64,000 nucleotides of DNA from Physcomitrium patens (GCF_000002425.4 NC_037276.1:188216-252215), one strand, 5' to 3'; shown: positions 21,689 to 34,684, counted from the first letter of the stretch. A program made the numbers and translations. The notes: generated from the letters alone by a model not told the origin.

Positions 21689-23184
21689 TTAAATCCTTCA
21701 ACAATCTTTGGCAATGGTTTCTCCCTCAACCTATCTCGATTCCGTTCATGGTTAGGAGGTATTGTTAGAAATTGTACAGCTTTCCTCCCATCTTCGCTCC
21801 GTACCCTTGCATAAGCAGAACCATCGTCAAGTACCTTTGTTTCCATCCATGTTGCCGTGATATAAGGTTGTCCTAAAATCAACGGATAAGACGTTGTATC
21901 TTGAACGAAGAAATGTTGCTCCGTCGCAACATCCCCAATCCGAATTTTGACATCTGGACAAGCTCCATATAATTCGCCTCGTGTGTTATTAGCTGCTCGT
22001 ATAGCCCATCCATGTTCCATATCAATTGGCCATTTTTGCTTCTTATAAAGATCTTTAGACATGAAATTTATTTCAGAACCATGGTCCACCAAGGCAACTA
22101 TTGGTTCTTCTATATCTCCTACCTTCACCAATACCTCAGTAGTTGCCCTTGCCCAATGCTTTCGAGTATAATGGCTCAAAGTTTCCATTTCCTTGTCACT
22201 AAAATCTTCGAAATGTACTCGCTGATTATACCCATTCTTTTCATTTGTTGGTTGCTTGTAACCAATATCAACCTCTTCTTCATCTCTACATATTCTTGCA
22301 TCAATAGCATGACTCATTCCAGTTTTGCTCATTAATTGCCTCTTTCGCTTAATGCTGTCAATGATAACATCATGAAACTCCTTCTTTGCAATTCCCAAGA
22401 CTTCTTTCAATGTGAATTCCACCTTAGCGTTTAATATACGTTCTTCCAACACCCCTTTCAAATTTGTTGCCGCTTCAATGTCAGAAAGTAGCTTATAAGC
22501 AATTGATTTGCCCTTATCTTTTGTCTCCGTTGTTTTTTCTCCCAATGATGCTGAGGTATCCTTTACAGGCAATTCTTGTGAAGCTGCCTCCCGAGCCTTG
22601 TCTCCTCGAGTTTGCCTCTTAAAAGAATTTCCTTCTCTAGTATCATCAAAATTTCCTCGTCTTTTTTCTTCCATCAAAGCTTCATGTTGGCTCTTAGCAA
22701 TATATGCATGAACTGAAAGAGACTCAACAGGATCCTCCCAACCTGTTCTTCCTCGTATTGTAGCTGCAGTTCTCAATAACGCTTCTCGAGGTAATTTCCC
22801 TTCTTGCATTGTAGAAACGGCAGAAGCCCAAAACTCACTAGCTTCCGTACTTCCACCAATTTCATCATCTACTCTAGCACCATAACTTGCACTTTCTCAT
22901 ACTACTGTTTCATGCTCTTTTAAGTAATCTTGAACCAATGCTCTCATTCCTCCCTTGCCAAAATTGGTTTGAAGAAGATCCTTCCTATCTTTCAATGCTA
23001 TCTTCCCATCTTTCCAGCAAATAATTCCCTGTCGTATCATATTATTAAATTCATTGCAATCTTTTCTAGTGTGTGAAGCATCATCACACCAAATGCATCT
23101 TTGTACATATCCTTGTTTTGAAACATTCTTCGAATTATTTATAGAAGTATTCTCTTCAAGTCTTGTCAATTTGATTTGAAGATC
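21664..23184 (-). pseudogene. Element B zinc knuckle and protease, split by TGA
   Basis: The same content as element A 1810-3330: CCHC knuckle CIWCDDASHTRKDC near the start and the retropepsin-like VDHGSEINFMSKDLY near the end. In B a TGA at 22897-22899 interrupts it after KEHETVV, where A reads CGA (Arg) at the same codon. This is a B-specific C-to-T change in a CpG. Confidence 0.88.
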
Positions 23185-24036
23185 TCACATTCCTCGTATA
23201 ATTTCTTCCATACCCATATCTGCTTTCTTTGACAAGGATGTCGAAGGTTGAACTGTAGGCATTGTCGGTGGTGTTGTACGTACTGGAGCTTTGGGTGCTT
23301 GTACTGTTTTCGGAATATTGCTCCTATCCTTCCTCCTTTCTTTTTTTGTAAGCAACCCCACCGCATCTTCAACGTTCTTCCACTTCGTTGTCAATCCTTC
23401 ATCTTCTTCTTTGTCTTCAAGAAGGGGTTCTAATTTCTCTTGCAATTCTCCATCAGCAGCTTGAAGAAATAGATCAACTTTGTTCGGCTCCAATGTCAAT
23501 TTTTCTACCTTCGATAATTGAGAGTACTGCCTCTCAAATTCCCTTAGTAGCTCTGTTTTTTGCAAATTCTTATTGGGCCGTTCAATCCATCCCAGAAACA
23601 GCTTCTTAGTAACGCGATTAGCATCTTCCAAGAAATATTCGTCTTTCAATGCATGTGAAAAATCCTCCCATGAATTCCCACAACGATCCGTAATCGATGT
23701 AATGTGGTCCCTTATCTCCGATATTGTGGCAAGTCCAAATAGTGCAACCATTTTTTTCTGAGAAATCTGATTTAATTCCATTTCACGAATATAACATCTT
23801 AAATACCTTGAAATATTCCTCCCATCAAATTGATCAATTTTATTGACCACTGCTTGCAATGCTTTGGTTGCCAAAGCTTCCTTTCGATCATTGCTTTGCT
23901 GTTGCTGCATTGACAATGAGAAGGCTTGAAACAAACTAGCAATAGACGGATCCATGTGCATACCTTGTCCTTTAGAAGACTCCCCACCAAAAACTTCTCC
24001 CAAAAATCCTTCAAAATTTTTATTTTCGTTTTCCAT
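23185..24036 (-). CDS. Element B gag (capsid-like)
   Basis: The 283-codon Gag is intact and nearly identical to that of A, with a few N-terminal differences (MENENKNFEGF here, MKNENKNFKGF in A). It ends at the shared TGA. The Gag core and Gln run are as in A. The start lies about 70 bp inside the LTR edge. Confidence 0.88.
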   Translation of the reverse strand: MENENKNFEGFLGEVFGGESSKGQGMHMDPSIASLFQAFSLSMQQQQSNDRKEALATKALQAVVNKIDQFDGRNISRYLRCYIREMELNQISQKKMVALFGLATISEIRDHITSITDRCGNSWEDFSHALKDEYFLEDANRVTKKLFLGWIERPNKNLQKTELLREFERQYSQLSKVEKLTLEPNKVDLFLQAADGELQEKLEPLLEDKEEDEGLTTKWKNVEDAVGLLTKKERRKDRSNIPKTVQAPKAPVRTTPPTMPTVQPSTSLSKKADMGMEEIIRGM

Positions 24037-24085
24037 AAAAATAAAGATAAAATCAACCGAAATCCAATACCTTCTACCTCAAGCT

Positions 24086-24103
24086 TTCACGTCGGGTTCA
24101 CCA
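24086..24103 (-). other. Element B primer-binding site
   Basis: TGGTGAACCCGACGTGAA on the minus strand, four bases inside the 5' LTR, identical to A and C. Confidence 0.7.
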
Positions 24104-24107
24104 CTTA

Positions 24108-25426
24108 TGTCGTATTACGTGCTTTCCTGCTCGAGAACGCGCCGGGCGTCTGGCTGTAGAAGGTAGTATGGAGATTCACCGATAGTCAAGCAGTCTATCA
24201 GTTTTTACTGCTGGAATATAAATGACTCCAAGAATACACCGTAAATCTTTACTGATGCCCTTCGACTGCTTGTCGAAGTCCTTTTTTTGCGCCAGCCAGT
24301 AGGTCTCTAGACGTTACAGAGAACCCCAAACAACCCAAACTGTTAATCTTCAATACCCCTTTGTACTTACGATCTTGTATCCACTGACTGTCCTGTTAGA
24401 TTAACCCAATAAATTTCATTCACTCCGCATACTCAATCCTATAGACACCCCTTTAATCCTTCAATCACAGACGTAACTCGATTTTACAAAACAGTCAAGA
24501 GTATTCAAACCCACTTCATTTAAAAATCCCGATTCACCATTACAACACTGACTTCAGCAGCGATTGCCTCAGTCGTCCCAAAACTCTACGAAGAAGAAAA
24601 ATCCAAATTCTATGTCTTTCCTTCCTCGACCCGAAGCATGAAGCTCCTCTCTCTAATTCCCTTGATCTTCCAAAAACCTCCAATGAAAACCGAACTGGTA
24701 ACCTTGCAAAAGCTTGAAAACTCGCTCCCTCCCCTGATTCCCCCCGAAAAAAAACCTTCCCTCCCTAATCTTATCCTCTGAATTTCTTCAATCTTCCGTC
24801 TTAGATCCGGAATTGGCTCCCATCTCAAGCTTGGATCCGAAATTGGCTCTCGCCGTCAAGCTTTCTCCTTCGTTTTTACCTTTAAGAAATCCATTTACCG
24901 AAAACAACGTTTCCTGAAACGGCACAGAGAACATGACAGCCTGAAACAGAATCGAACCCCGTAATCGGGACCACATTGAGTCGCCCGACCAATTCAGGTC
25001 CTATATTGGGAAAGATGCCCGTAGTAACCTGGATGTTCCCGTAATTGGGTCAAATTGGTCCTCGCGTCAGATTGACTAAGACCCGTAGTAAGACCTGGAT
25101 TTCCCGTAATTAGACTGCATTGGATTGACCGGCCAATTCAGGTCTCATATTGGATAAGAGGACCCGGATTGGATTATCGAAATTGGATCCAATTGGCTTC
25201 TCGAATCCATCGTGTGAATTGGTCCTTCTCTTCTTGCTGACTCCCGTTATTGGAATCGAACGGAGCATTTCAGTATGCCCCGACTGACTGTAACGGAGTG
25301 ACTGAACCTGACCACTCAGTATTTGTACTGGAGTTGGTTGATGCTCCCAATATTCGAGGTAACTGAATATTAATAAAATTCCCCTTTCTTTTTATTTTCA
25401 CTGTATACTCGTGTTACAACACGACA
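24108..25426 (-). repeat. Element B 5' LTR (1319 bp)
   Basis: TGTCGTATTACG...ACACGACA. Very close to the LTR of A apart from the duplication there. About 12 ATTGG pentamers (CCAAT in element sense) lie between 24810 and 25255, in the U3 part. Confidence 0.9.
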
Positions 25427-26091
25427 ACGGATGTGATATTAGTGAACACACATGGGAGCCAATAAAGAATCTTGCAAATATAACAAAGGTGGTGGAAGCT
25501 TTTCATCGACGACATCCATCAAACTCAAAATGAAGGCGTTCGTTTTAAAAGAAATAAGATCTAGGCAAGATTACATTCTACTTTCAATCCTTATTTGTAG
25601 CTTCTTTGTAGTTGTGATATTAAAAGGATGAAGAACCAACAACCAACAAATTTGACTAAAGAGCCTTCATTTGCTGACTTGCAAAATGAGATATTGCGAT
25701 TGATACAACCTTCAAGACGTTACAATTGAAATGAAGATGCTCAAGAATGACATATTTTTCCTCGAATAGATGGCAAGATACAACACATTTGATATCACAA
25801 TCTTAGAAGAGACTCTTGATGTTTGATAATTTTATTAGAGGTAGGATCAACTCTCAAAAATATTTCAAATATTTTATTTGAAAGAAGTTATGAAGGCCTC
25901 AACAATGATCAAGTAAAAGGATGGTCCTCTTGCAATAGTATGGAACACTGACGATGGTTGAGAGGCAATATCAACCATCTTCAAAGAGAACAAAGATCTG
26001 AGTATGTGGCAAATATAATTTGTCGCATCATAGATTTTCTCAACATATAATGACCGCTCTTCATAGAACTCGTTCCTAGAAGAGGGGATAA
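25427..26091 (+). pseudogene. Chromovirus tail: half chromodomain and 3' non-coding
   Basis: Bases 25429-25533 translate to GCDISEHTWEPIKNLANITK and then VVEAFHRRHP, the second half of a chromodomain (beta-strand, W-E-P, C-terminal helix). The first half is missing at the junction with element B. The rest, to 26091, matches the post-chromodomain non-coding segment of the other chromoviruses and ends in a purine-rich AGAAGAGGGGATAA tract before the LTR. Confidence 0.82.
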
Positions 26092-26660
26092 TATCATGGG
26101 CATATGCATGTAAGCTAGTAATTACATGTATGAATAAGTAGAAGTAAGTAGAAGTAAGTAAAAATAAGTTAATTCTATAATATCTCCTATGGAAGTTTCT
26201 TAGAAGCTTCATAGATATTCTTTTGACTTTATAGGTATCTATAATTAATTTTTTGAATAAGAAAAGTAGTCAACAAGTTAGCCATGTGCCACACATGTTG
26301 TTAGTTTGAAGATCAAGCTAACTATGTAGCCCACACATAGAAAAACTTGTCTTGTAAGTCAAGGCATGTGTCCTACAAAGTCAACACATTTTGGAGGTCC
26401 TATAGAATATCGCCATATAGCCTTTAGTTAGATAATATATATAGAGACAAGAGTGAAGCCCTCTTCACTCTTGTCAACTCTTTTCTTGCTTCTAGTCTAA
26501 TTTCAAGAGACTCAAGTTTTCTTGTCTTTTGGCAATAAGCCATACTAGTTTCTTTTAAATATACGTACTTCTTTATTTCTATTTTGTCACTCTTTCTTTG
26601 ATACAGATTTCATTGGTTTATGCATCATCTTTTATTTCATGTCCTTGACACAAAACTACA
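26092..26660 (+). repeat. Chromovirus 3' LTR (about 569 bp)
   Basis: The LTR begins TATCATGGGCATATGCATGT and ends near AAAACTACA, aligning with the other chromovirus LTRs. It contains the palindrome pair GAAGTTTCTTAGAAGCTTC (26192-26210). The internal half of the element to the left has been lost. Confidence 0.82.
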
Positions 26661-27798
26661 TCATTGTGACAAATCTAGGATTCTTTTATTGATCAAAGAA
26701 TAAGATTAGAGAGAAAACTTATAAAAACTAGTTAAATATTGATTTTGAGTGATTTGGATTAATATTAAATTTCTCAAAGATTTTCAAAAGGATCAATATT
26801 ATAAGTAATTTAGATTCTTTATGAATTCTTTATGAATACTTTGAGGTTTTTTAGGCTTTTTTTTTCAAGTTCTTATTAACTTTTTGATATGTTTTTATGA
26901 TTTTTTTTTAAAGATATCTTTAAGATTCTTAAAGACTCTTTAAGATTTGACTTTAATGAATTTTTAAGTTCTTTTTATTTGCAAATATAATTTACCAAAT
27001 GCCTGATGCATTTCTAAATTAGTTTTTACATAACTCAATAGCATCCTAAATTATATGATCTTTATAGATCTATTTTGGTATAAATCTTTGCTGATTAAAT
27101 AAACATACATTAGCTGATTAAAAGACAGCAAGTCTTTCGTGGCACACATCACTCAGAATGTCACAAGAGGACCCAGATACGGGGGCTGCAGAGATTGATG
27201 TCAATTAATGTAGAAGGCTAAAAGGCAATTCAGTCAAGTATCAAATCAACAGAGTGGGGTGCATTATCACGCAATTCGGCTAATATGACAAGCCAGTGCA
27301 AGCTGGATCAGTCTGGTGGTTCTACAACTCGATCACAATTTTGTGAATCAGGAATGTTCCGCAACCTGTCTACTACCACAATGTGATGAAGGGGGAACGT
27401 TCCGAACAGATTGCAGCAAGGTCTCATGCTTCCAGGCCGTGATTCTGTTTGCATCTTCGCCGATTGCCTAAAACACCCTTCAGTGTAAGACATGGGCAAA
27501 TCAACTCTGCAAAACCATCAAATTCGGACTTTACAGCTCCAATTTCTAGTGTAAGGATTGCTAACCCACTAAGCTTCACGATATTTTGTCCGCAAGTACA
27601 AATTTTATGCCGCAACCTACATCGCTGGATGAAGAAAACAAACTTACATGAGTGGAAAGGAGAGGAACTGTAGTGATTTTAGAGTACACAGATCCGTAAG
27701 CTCGAATTCCATATACAAAAAATTGCTCAAGGATTACCACATTCATGTCCGTGAGTGACATGCTGGTGTTATTGAGTTCTTGAAAAAGCTATGGAATG
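26661..27798. other. Spacer between repeats and the DUF1118 gene
   Basis: To about 27120 the sequence is AT-rich with T runs and nothing recognisable. From about 27120 to 27798 GC rises and small frames appear on both strands without family resemblance. This is the expected place for the 3' UTR of the minus-strand gene that ends at 27799. Confidence 0.6.
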
Positions 27799-28401
27799 CT
27801 ACTCTTCTTGCAAACCGCTCAACACTACGCTTCCGATAAACAAACCGCCGGCGGTAGCCAAGCACAACAAACTCCCGACGTTCTGCACAACAACGAGGGG
27901 GGTGGAGCTATCTGGAACGAGTACGGGAATTGCAATTCCTAACACAACTAGAGGTAGAGAGAAGGAAGCCAACGTTGCGGGGCTGGCCGTCGCGAATTTT
28001 TCCGCCAAGCTCAGCAAGCCGAGGTCCTCCGCTTTCGACAGAAGACCGAGCTTCTCAATCTGCGACAGACTCACACCAAGGCTCTCGGCCTTACTCAGAA
28101 GACCCGCCTTCTCGACTTGAGACAGCAATTTCTTCTTCTCCAGCTTCTTCACGATGTTCACGGGCTCCGTCTCGGTATTCTCCGCGAAAATTCCCGCTCC
28201 GAACCACTGCTTGCTCCACCCTTCGTCGTAAGCATTCACCTTCTTCTTGGGAGCCATAGCTCGCACTTGAAGCTGCTTTCGTGATGGCGGGCACGTCTTC
28301 GTATCCCGCAGCAAGCCATCACCGAGCTTCTGCACGGAACTGCAATTTGCCGAGAAGCTCAGAGCTTGAATTCCAGCCGCACCTTGAGCCATGGCAGCCA
28401 T
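27799..28401 (-). CDS. DUF1118 chloroplast protein, RIQ1/RIQ2-like
   Basis: This is a single-exon frame of 200 residues from the ATG at 28401 (MAAMAQGAAG); the frame is open further upstream only from a non-ATG codon. The first ~50 residues are Ser/Ala/basic and acid-poor, as in a chloroplast transit peptide, with a plausible cleavage near KQLQVRA. The mature part begins APKKKVNAYDEGWSKQWFGA. Two repeats follow, KAGLLSKAESLGVS and KLGLLSKAEDLGLLS, the signature of the DUF1118 family. Two C-terminal hydrophobic segments (about residues 138-160 and 166-195) would span the thylakoid membrane. In Arabidopsis, family members RIQ1 and RIQ2 affect grana stacking and induction of non-photochemical quenching. 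Identity is by recalled family pattern. It is divergent from the ubiquitin-eL40 gene. Confidence 0.88.
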   Translation of the reverse strand: MAAMAQGAAGIQALSFSANCSSVQKLGDGLLRDTKTCPPSRKQLQVRAMAPKKKVNAYDEGWSKQWFGAGIFAENTETEPVNIVKKLEKKKLLSQVEKAGLLSKAESLGVSLSQIEKLGLLSKAEDLGLLSLAEKFATASPATLASFSLPLVVLGIAIPVLVPDSSTPLVVVQNVGSLLCLATAGGLFIGSVVLSGLQEE

Positions 28402-29665
<1,264 letters not shown>

Positions 29666-32079
29666 AGTGGCGGCCTTCTGTATTGGTGCAGTGTGTGCAA
29701 TGCAAGCTCAGGAAATGTGATAGATCTTCACTGGTCTTTGAGCAGGTTTAAGCTACACGGAGACCAATATAGCTTGTTTACTGCCTTTGTAATGCGTCAC
29801 ACTGCCCCACATGAACACCGACTCTCTTTAAATCTTTGTACTATCTATTCACTCTGGATTTCTCTTCTATGGTTATTTATATATTTTTATAAATAACTTC
29901 CTTGATTGCCTCAACAGAACACGTGCACACCTTGATAATTAGTTTTTGACTACATACATTGGCCCTCATACCCTCTAGTTTATCTTGTCTTTTGTGTATG
30001 ATGTGAATGTATGATCTGTCGAAGTTTCTCATTATCCAGTGATCAAACTGTCTTGTTTCATGCAGCCATAGTGTTATTTTTCGGTTGTATCCGTGAGAAT
30101 ATGCAGCATTAGAGATATGGTAATTGAGACTCTTTTGCATTCTATTTTGAACATTTTCCAGAGATTTAAATTTGAAATTGCTGTTCGTTTTTAGGTGGGA
30201 TAACTGAAGTCTGTGTAATGTCTGGTTGTGTGTCTGTCCGATGTCTACCTCCCTGGTTACATTGAAAGAAGCTCGCGTTTCAGAAACTAGCTCTTTTCAG
30301 TCTGTCCAGAGTTATTCACAATTGAAGAATCGCTCAATTCAATCCTTTCAGGCTTACATTGCCCGACTTAGATAAATGTTATGAGTGAATGTTACATATG
30401 TTGTATGATAACCTATGCTCCACGCAAAACACACCAGTAGGTGGTTAGCCATGATCCCAGCAATCCTAAAGCATTTGAAAGCCTTGGAATAAAGTATGTG
30501 AGGCTTGCACGATGTAAAGCAGTGAAGTCATCCTACATGCTTAACGAAGGAATAACTTTGCATGAATAGAATGTTAATTAATCAAATTGTGCATTAAATG
30601 TAGAGAAAATTTGTTTAAACTATTTAAAAATAGATAATTAAATAAGAAGATTAGGGGTACCTTTACTGTCATGTTTTCTTGGATTTTGTAATAGCTACGT
30701 TTGATAAGACTAGGATACAAATGTAAAAAGCTTCTCTATTGTTTATATAGACATATATAGTAGACAGAAAATTTGTTACAATAGTTGTGAATGTTTGTAG
30801 ATCTATGTATATATGTACGTGTATGTATTCATTAAGAGACTTTATCCAAAGCGGATTAAGTACCCAGTTGGTACTTAGTACTCATAAACAACAAATTCAA
30901 GAAGCACTTTGTGGAGAAATGTTTAAATAAATCCAAAATCCTAATTGTTTTTAATTACTAGTGAATGATTTTGAGTTTCTGTGTTTTTTGTCTAATTAAA
31001 AAACTCCAAACATTGCACTCTACACCTTGCACCCTTCTACCAATATTTTAGAAAATTCCAGCAATTAGTTGCACATTAATGAGCTGCTTATAAAATCTAA
31101 AGTAGCCACCCAACATTTATGTTTGTAGACATACATGGATGCCAAATGAATGAAATAAAAAAATTAAAGTGCAAGTTGGGTACTTGTTTTGTAAAATTAA
31201 AAAACTTCTATCTATGCTAATAACAATATATCTCTCCTACACATGTTATACAATTAATGCTAGTACGCTTTTATGTTACAATTTTATGGATTGTAACTTT
31301 ATATTATCAAATTTGATTCTTTTTAATACTAAATTGATGAAGTTATTTAAATATAAAATTTAATTCTTATACATATTCATAATAAATTAATAAAATTTTA
31401 ATATTAATTAATTTAATTATTTCCTGGAAAAAATCTTTTTTTGTGATGAAATTTCAATTTTTTTTCCTGAAATTGAAATACATAATTTTATTATAAAAGT
31501 TAATGATTTATATACCAACTATAAGTTTAATGTAATTACTTAAATCATATGTATATATTTTTGGTGATATTTAGTATCTTGCATAATGAACAAAAATAAC
31601 AAATAAATAATGTTATGCTCATTCAAAAGATCAATGTATGATTAAATATTCATAATCATGTATATTATAAATATATTACATATTTATAAATAACATCAAA
31701 TTTTATATTATCTATAATATGTTTAATACAATGAGGGCCCTTCAAGTTTATTTTAAAATATATTAAATTAATTTTTTTATATATAAATCTTCTTAAAAAT
31801 AGTCTTACCAATCATAAAATCAATATTCTTAGGATAGTTAAAATATTAATAAATATTTTATTTTATAGTAGTAAACTCTTTTAAAATTAAGCCAATTAAT
31901 TTGAATCTTAGTTTCCAATATTTAAAAAAAATATTAGAATAAAAAGAGCTACTAACCAAAATATATTCAAATTATAAAGTGATTCTTATTAGATTTTTGA
32001 ATTATTGGAGCAAACATTTTGGCACATTTAACCTAAATTGTCACTAATCTTAGTTTTAACAAACTTAGTAATTAATTTA
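29666..32079. other. 3' UTR then AT-rich spacer
   Basis: The first several hundred bases are moderate in GC and probably include the eL40 3' UTR. From about 30550 the sequence is strongly AT-rich, with homopolymer runs and no frame of interest. I see no gene here. Confidence 0.6.
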
Positions 32080-32112
32080 ATAAATCCACCACTTTAGTTG
32101 TGGTGGATTTAT
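32080..32112. repeat. Perfect 13-bp inverted repeat (hairpin)
   Basis: ATAAATCCACCAC (32080-32092), a 7-nt loop, then GTGGTGGATTTAT (32100-32112). The arms are perfect and richer in GC than the surroundings. Confidence 0.85.
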
Positions 32113-32540
32113 ATTCAGTGTATTGAATTTTAACAAATCTTAAATGTTATTACAATTCTATTTTATTTTAAATTATTTATCTACAAATGACTTTAATTTG
32201 ATTTAAGCTTTGGTTTTCAATCAATAAATAATTCAAACCCAAAAAATAATTTAAAATACAAAATAAATTAACATAATTATGACTTTACACAACTACAAAA
32301 ACATAAATTGAACTTGGCTAATTTGCTTACTAACATTTTATATTTCAAACCACAATAAAGATCCATAATTAGATGTTAATTATTGATGGTGGACAAATTA
32401 TCGAAGTACACCTTTAAAAAAAAAATTGAAAAAGAAAATGTAGATGACAAGAAATATAATTACATTAGGCTACAATGCAATACAAAACGCTATTAAATAG
32501 CTATACATTTTGAAAAAAAGATAGAAAATATTACAAAATC
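32113..32540. other. AT-rich spacer
   Basis: Low-complexity AT-rich sequence with short A runs. Nothing recognisable. Confidence 0.6.
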
Positions 32541-34025
32541 TGATTTTGCAGAGTGGCGAAAATCTCATGACGTGCATTGCATAGACAAGTGAATTTTGCA
32601 TAGACAATCTCAGAAGTTGTCTTGTTCAGTCGAGCTATGCTGCAAGGTTTACGGTTTAGGATTGTAGAGCAAGATTTAGCCAGTGAAGGCAGCAGTTCAA
32701 AACGTCTGCTGAACTGGGCCCTCGCAAGTATTAATCTCGGTACGAAAATCAGTTAGTGTCTGCGCCTCTGCCCCTGCCAATTACATCAGTACTGCCTCGT
32801 TTTGGGAGCTCCATTGTGCGTGCTCACAGTATTGCGAGCGCCTAGGTGGGAAGCTTGGGCTTGCACTATTGAGCGTAGTAAAGTTTTACTATTGTGTCTC
32901 CATCTCTGCGCATTGGTACACGTAGTTCTGCCTAATGTATATTGTTCACTGGAACCTGTATCTACTCATCGACTGAATACGTTTATTTTCCAAACTTGTC
33001 AGAGCGCCTCTAATTCTGTGGATGCTTATATCAAGGAAATTGTGGAGTGTGAGTTGTTCGGTTCATACTGTGGAGCTTTTGTGTGTACATTCAATAGAAC
33101 CTGAGAGGATTTTAGAATGTGGTAAGGATGTGTGAAGAGGGGGTTTCTGAGGGAGTTTGAGTCTAGTCAAAATGCATTATCTTACTTGGAATTCCGAGTG
33201 AGCTCTTGATAAGACAAGCTGCGAACTTTGGCATCACGCCACGGATGAGGACATCGCTTTCAAATTTTTTGATCGAAAAGCCGATGATGGAGAGGGCTGA
33301 TGATCAGATGTCGAACAAGTCCACGGCTGTGGCTCGGTTGCTGGAGTGGTAATTTGGAAAATTTTGTTGTGCGTTCCTTGGATGAAGCATCTACAATATC
33401 CGCAGGTTTTATAGGTGGACTCAAGCCTCTTCTGCACTCTCCAGACCAGTTATGTCTTACACACAATCGTCGCACGAGTTCCTCCCGCCGACTACGTTAA
33501 CCTCCACTCATGCAAAGCAGAATAACTGAGCAGTTTTGAAAGTAAGCGTCCTTACAGCCGGAAGTAGAAGGGTCCGACAACCAGAATCATGCACTGTTGG
33601 AGACACTGCAAATTCATTCCTTCAAATTCACAATCTTTTATCACTGTTTGCAAGGTTGATTCCGAACCATCCCGGAGTAGAACGCCGGGCTCATCACGGT
33701 TGTCGACAAACACACTCTCGTGCAGTAAATGGACAGGAGCGCAACGGTGAAATCGTGCTTGGGGAAACTGGTGTTTCACCTCACCGACACATCCACAGTG
33801 AACAGAGTCCTTCATACGGAGGAAGGAATCTTCGGCCGACTCGTCAAAAGCCTGTGTAGGTGTCAGAGGCCCGAATCGACATCTCTGCATGGAGCTCGAC
33901 AGCCATCAATCTCCCTCTGCAACTGGGTACAGTCCTCAAGCAGATGTGACTCAACTCCATGGCTTTGGTTTTTCTCCCCTCCTCCTCCCCCTTCAAAGAA
34001 TGTGTGAACATCTCTAAACATAACT

Positions 34026-34044
34026 ATGTATGTATGTATGTATA
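34026..34044. repeat. (TATG)n microsatellite
   Basis: Four to five TATG units. Confidence 0.8.
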
Positions 34045-34467
34045 GTGTTATATAAAGTGAGTTTGTTTAGTGATGCCAAGGTAGTCCACAAGTGGTGTTT
34101 AGGGCTAACCATAATACATGAATCCCCTTCCCCCACTAGGACCCTTCCTCTCTCTCACTCTAGGGCAAAGGATCCTACGGGGTCAAGGGGGGGAGCTCAA
34201 ACTCATTCTTGCATAATGATTAACCTACCAAGGACATGGATGATGGGAATGGCTTGGATGTGGACAGCATTGGCTCACAACTCCATCTGCACAGCCCTCC
34301 CTTATCAAGGAATCATTTGGCAATCCCATCACCATCATGGTTCCTTAAGCCACTCCTATCCCCCTTTCCCTTCCCAACCCACCCCAACCCCATTTGTGAT
34401 GCAATTAAACAACCCCCCCTTCCTCACATGACATATGACAATGTGTAATGTGTGCCTTAAGTTCATC

Positions 34468-34489
34468 ATATATATATATATATATATAT
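34468..34489. repeat. (TA)n microsatellite
   Basis: About ten AT/TA units. Confidence 0.9.
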
Positions 34490-34684
34490 TATTTATTGAA
34501 TCTTGGTTTATGAAGAGGAGGCACACAAAATCTGATGTATTGGGTTTTGAACATTGAACTTGATCAATCACAGTAACTGCTGATGAGTTTTTGAAAGGAG
34601 GGGTGAGGAGGAGGGTCTCAACTCTTTGATTCTACAAACATTTTGGACAATTACAATTTCATCGGGAGCATTAGGCTTTTGGAG

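Larger units (their letters stand above)
16786..25426 (-). mobile_element. Element B: Ty3/gypsy element with both LTRs
   Basis: This minus-strand element of 8641 bp has 5' LTR (25426-24108), PBS, gag, zinc knuckle/protease, RT, RNase H, integrase, polypurine tract and 3' LTR (18125-16786). It is the reference for A, C and J. In-frame TGA codons at 23185-23187, 22897-22899, 20156-20158 and 18533-18535 break an otherwise continuous Gag-Pol. No target duplication is visible: the left flank is element D and the right flank is a chromodomain fragment. The two LTRs differ from each other more than the right one differs from the LTR of A. Confidence 0.93.

Noticed and set aside
18533-23187. TGA at Arg positions as U-to-C RNA editing sites or reassigned stop
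   Set aside because: U-to-C editing that rescues such codons is known from organelles of hornworts, ferns and lycophytes, but this is nuclear DNA with LTR elements and spliceosomal introns. A still has CGA at the one B-specific site, and the other elements also show TAG and TAA stops. CpG and CHG decay explains the pattern.
16786-25426. Element B as a domesticated host gene
   Set aside because: It has both LTRs, a polypurine tract, a primer-binding site and nonsense codons; there is no sign of selection for a single domain.
32802-33104. 100-codon plus-strand frame as a gene
   Set aside because: No ATG at its start, Cys/Leu-rich composition without family resemblance, and overlapping frames elsewhere in the island. 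Kept only as part of the unassigned region.
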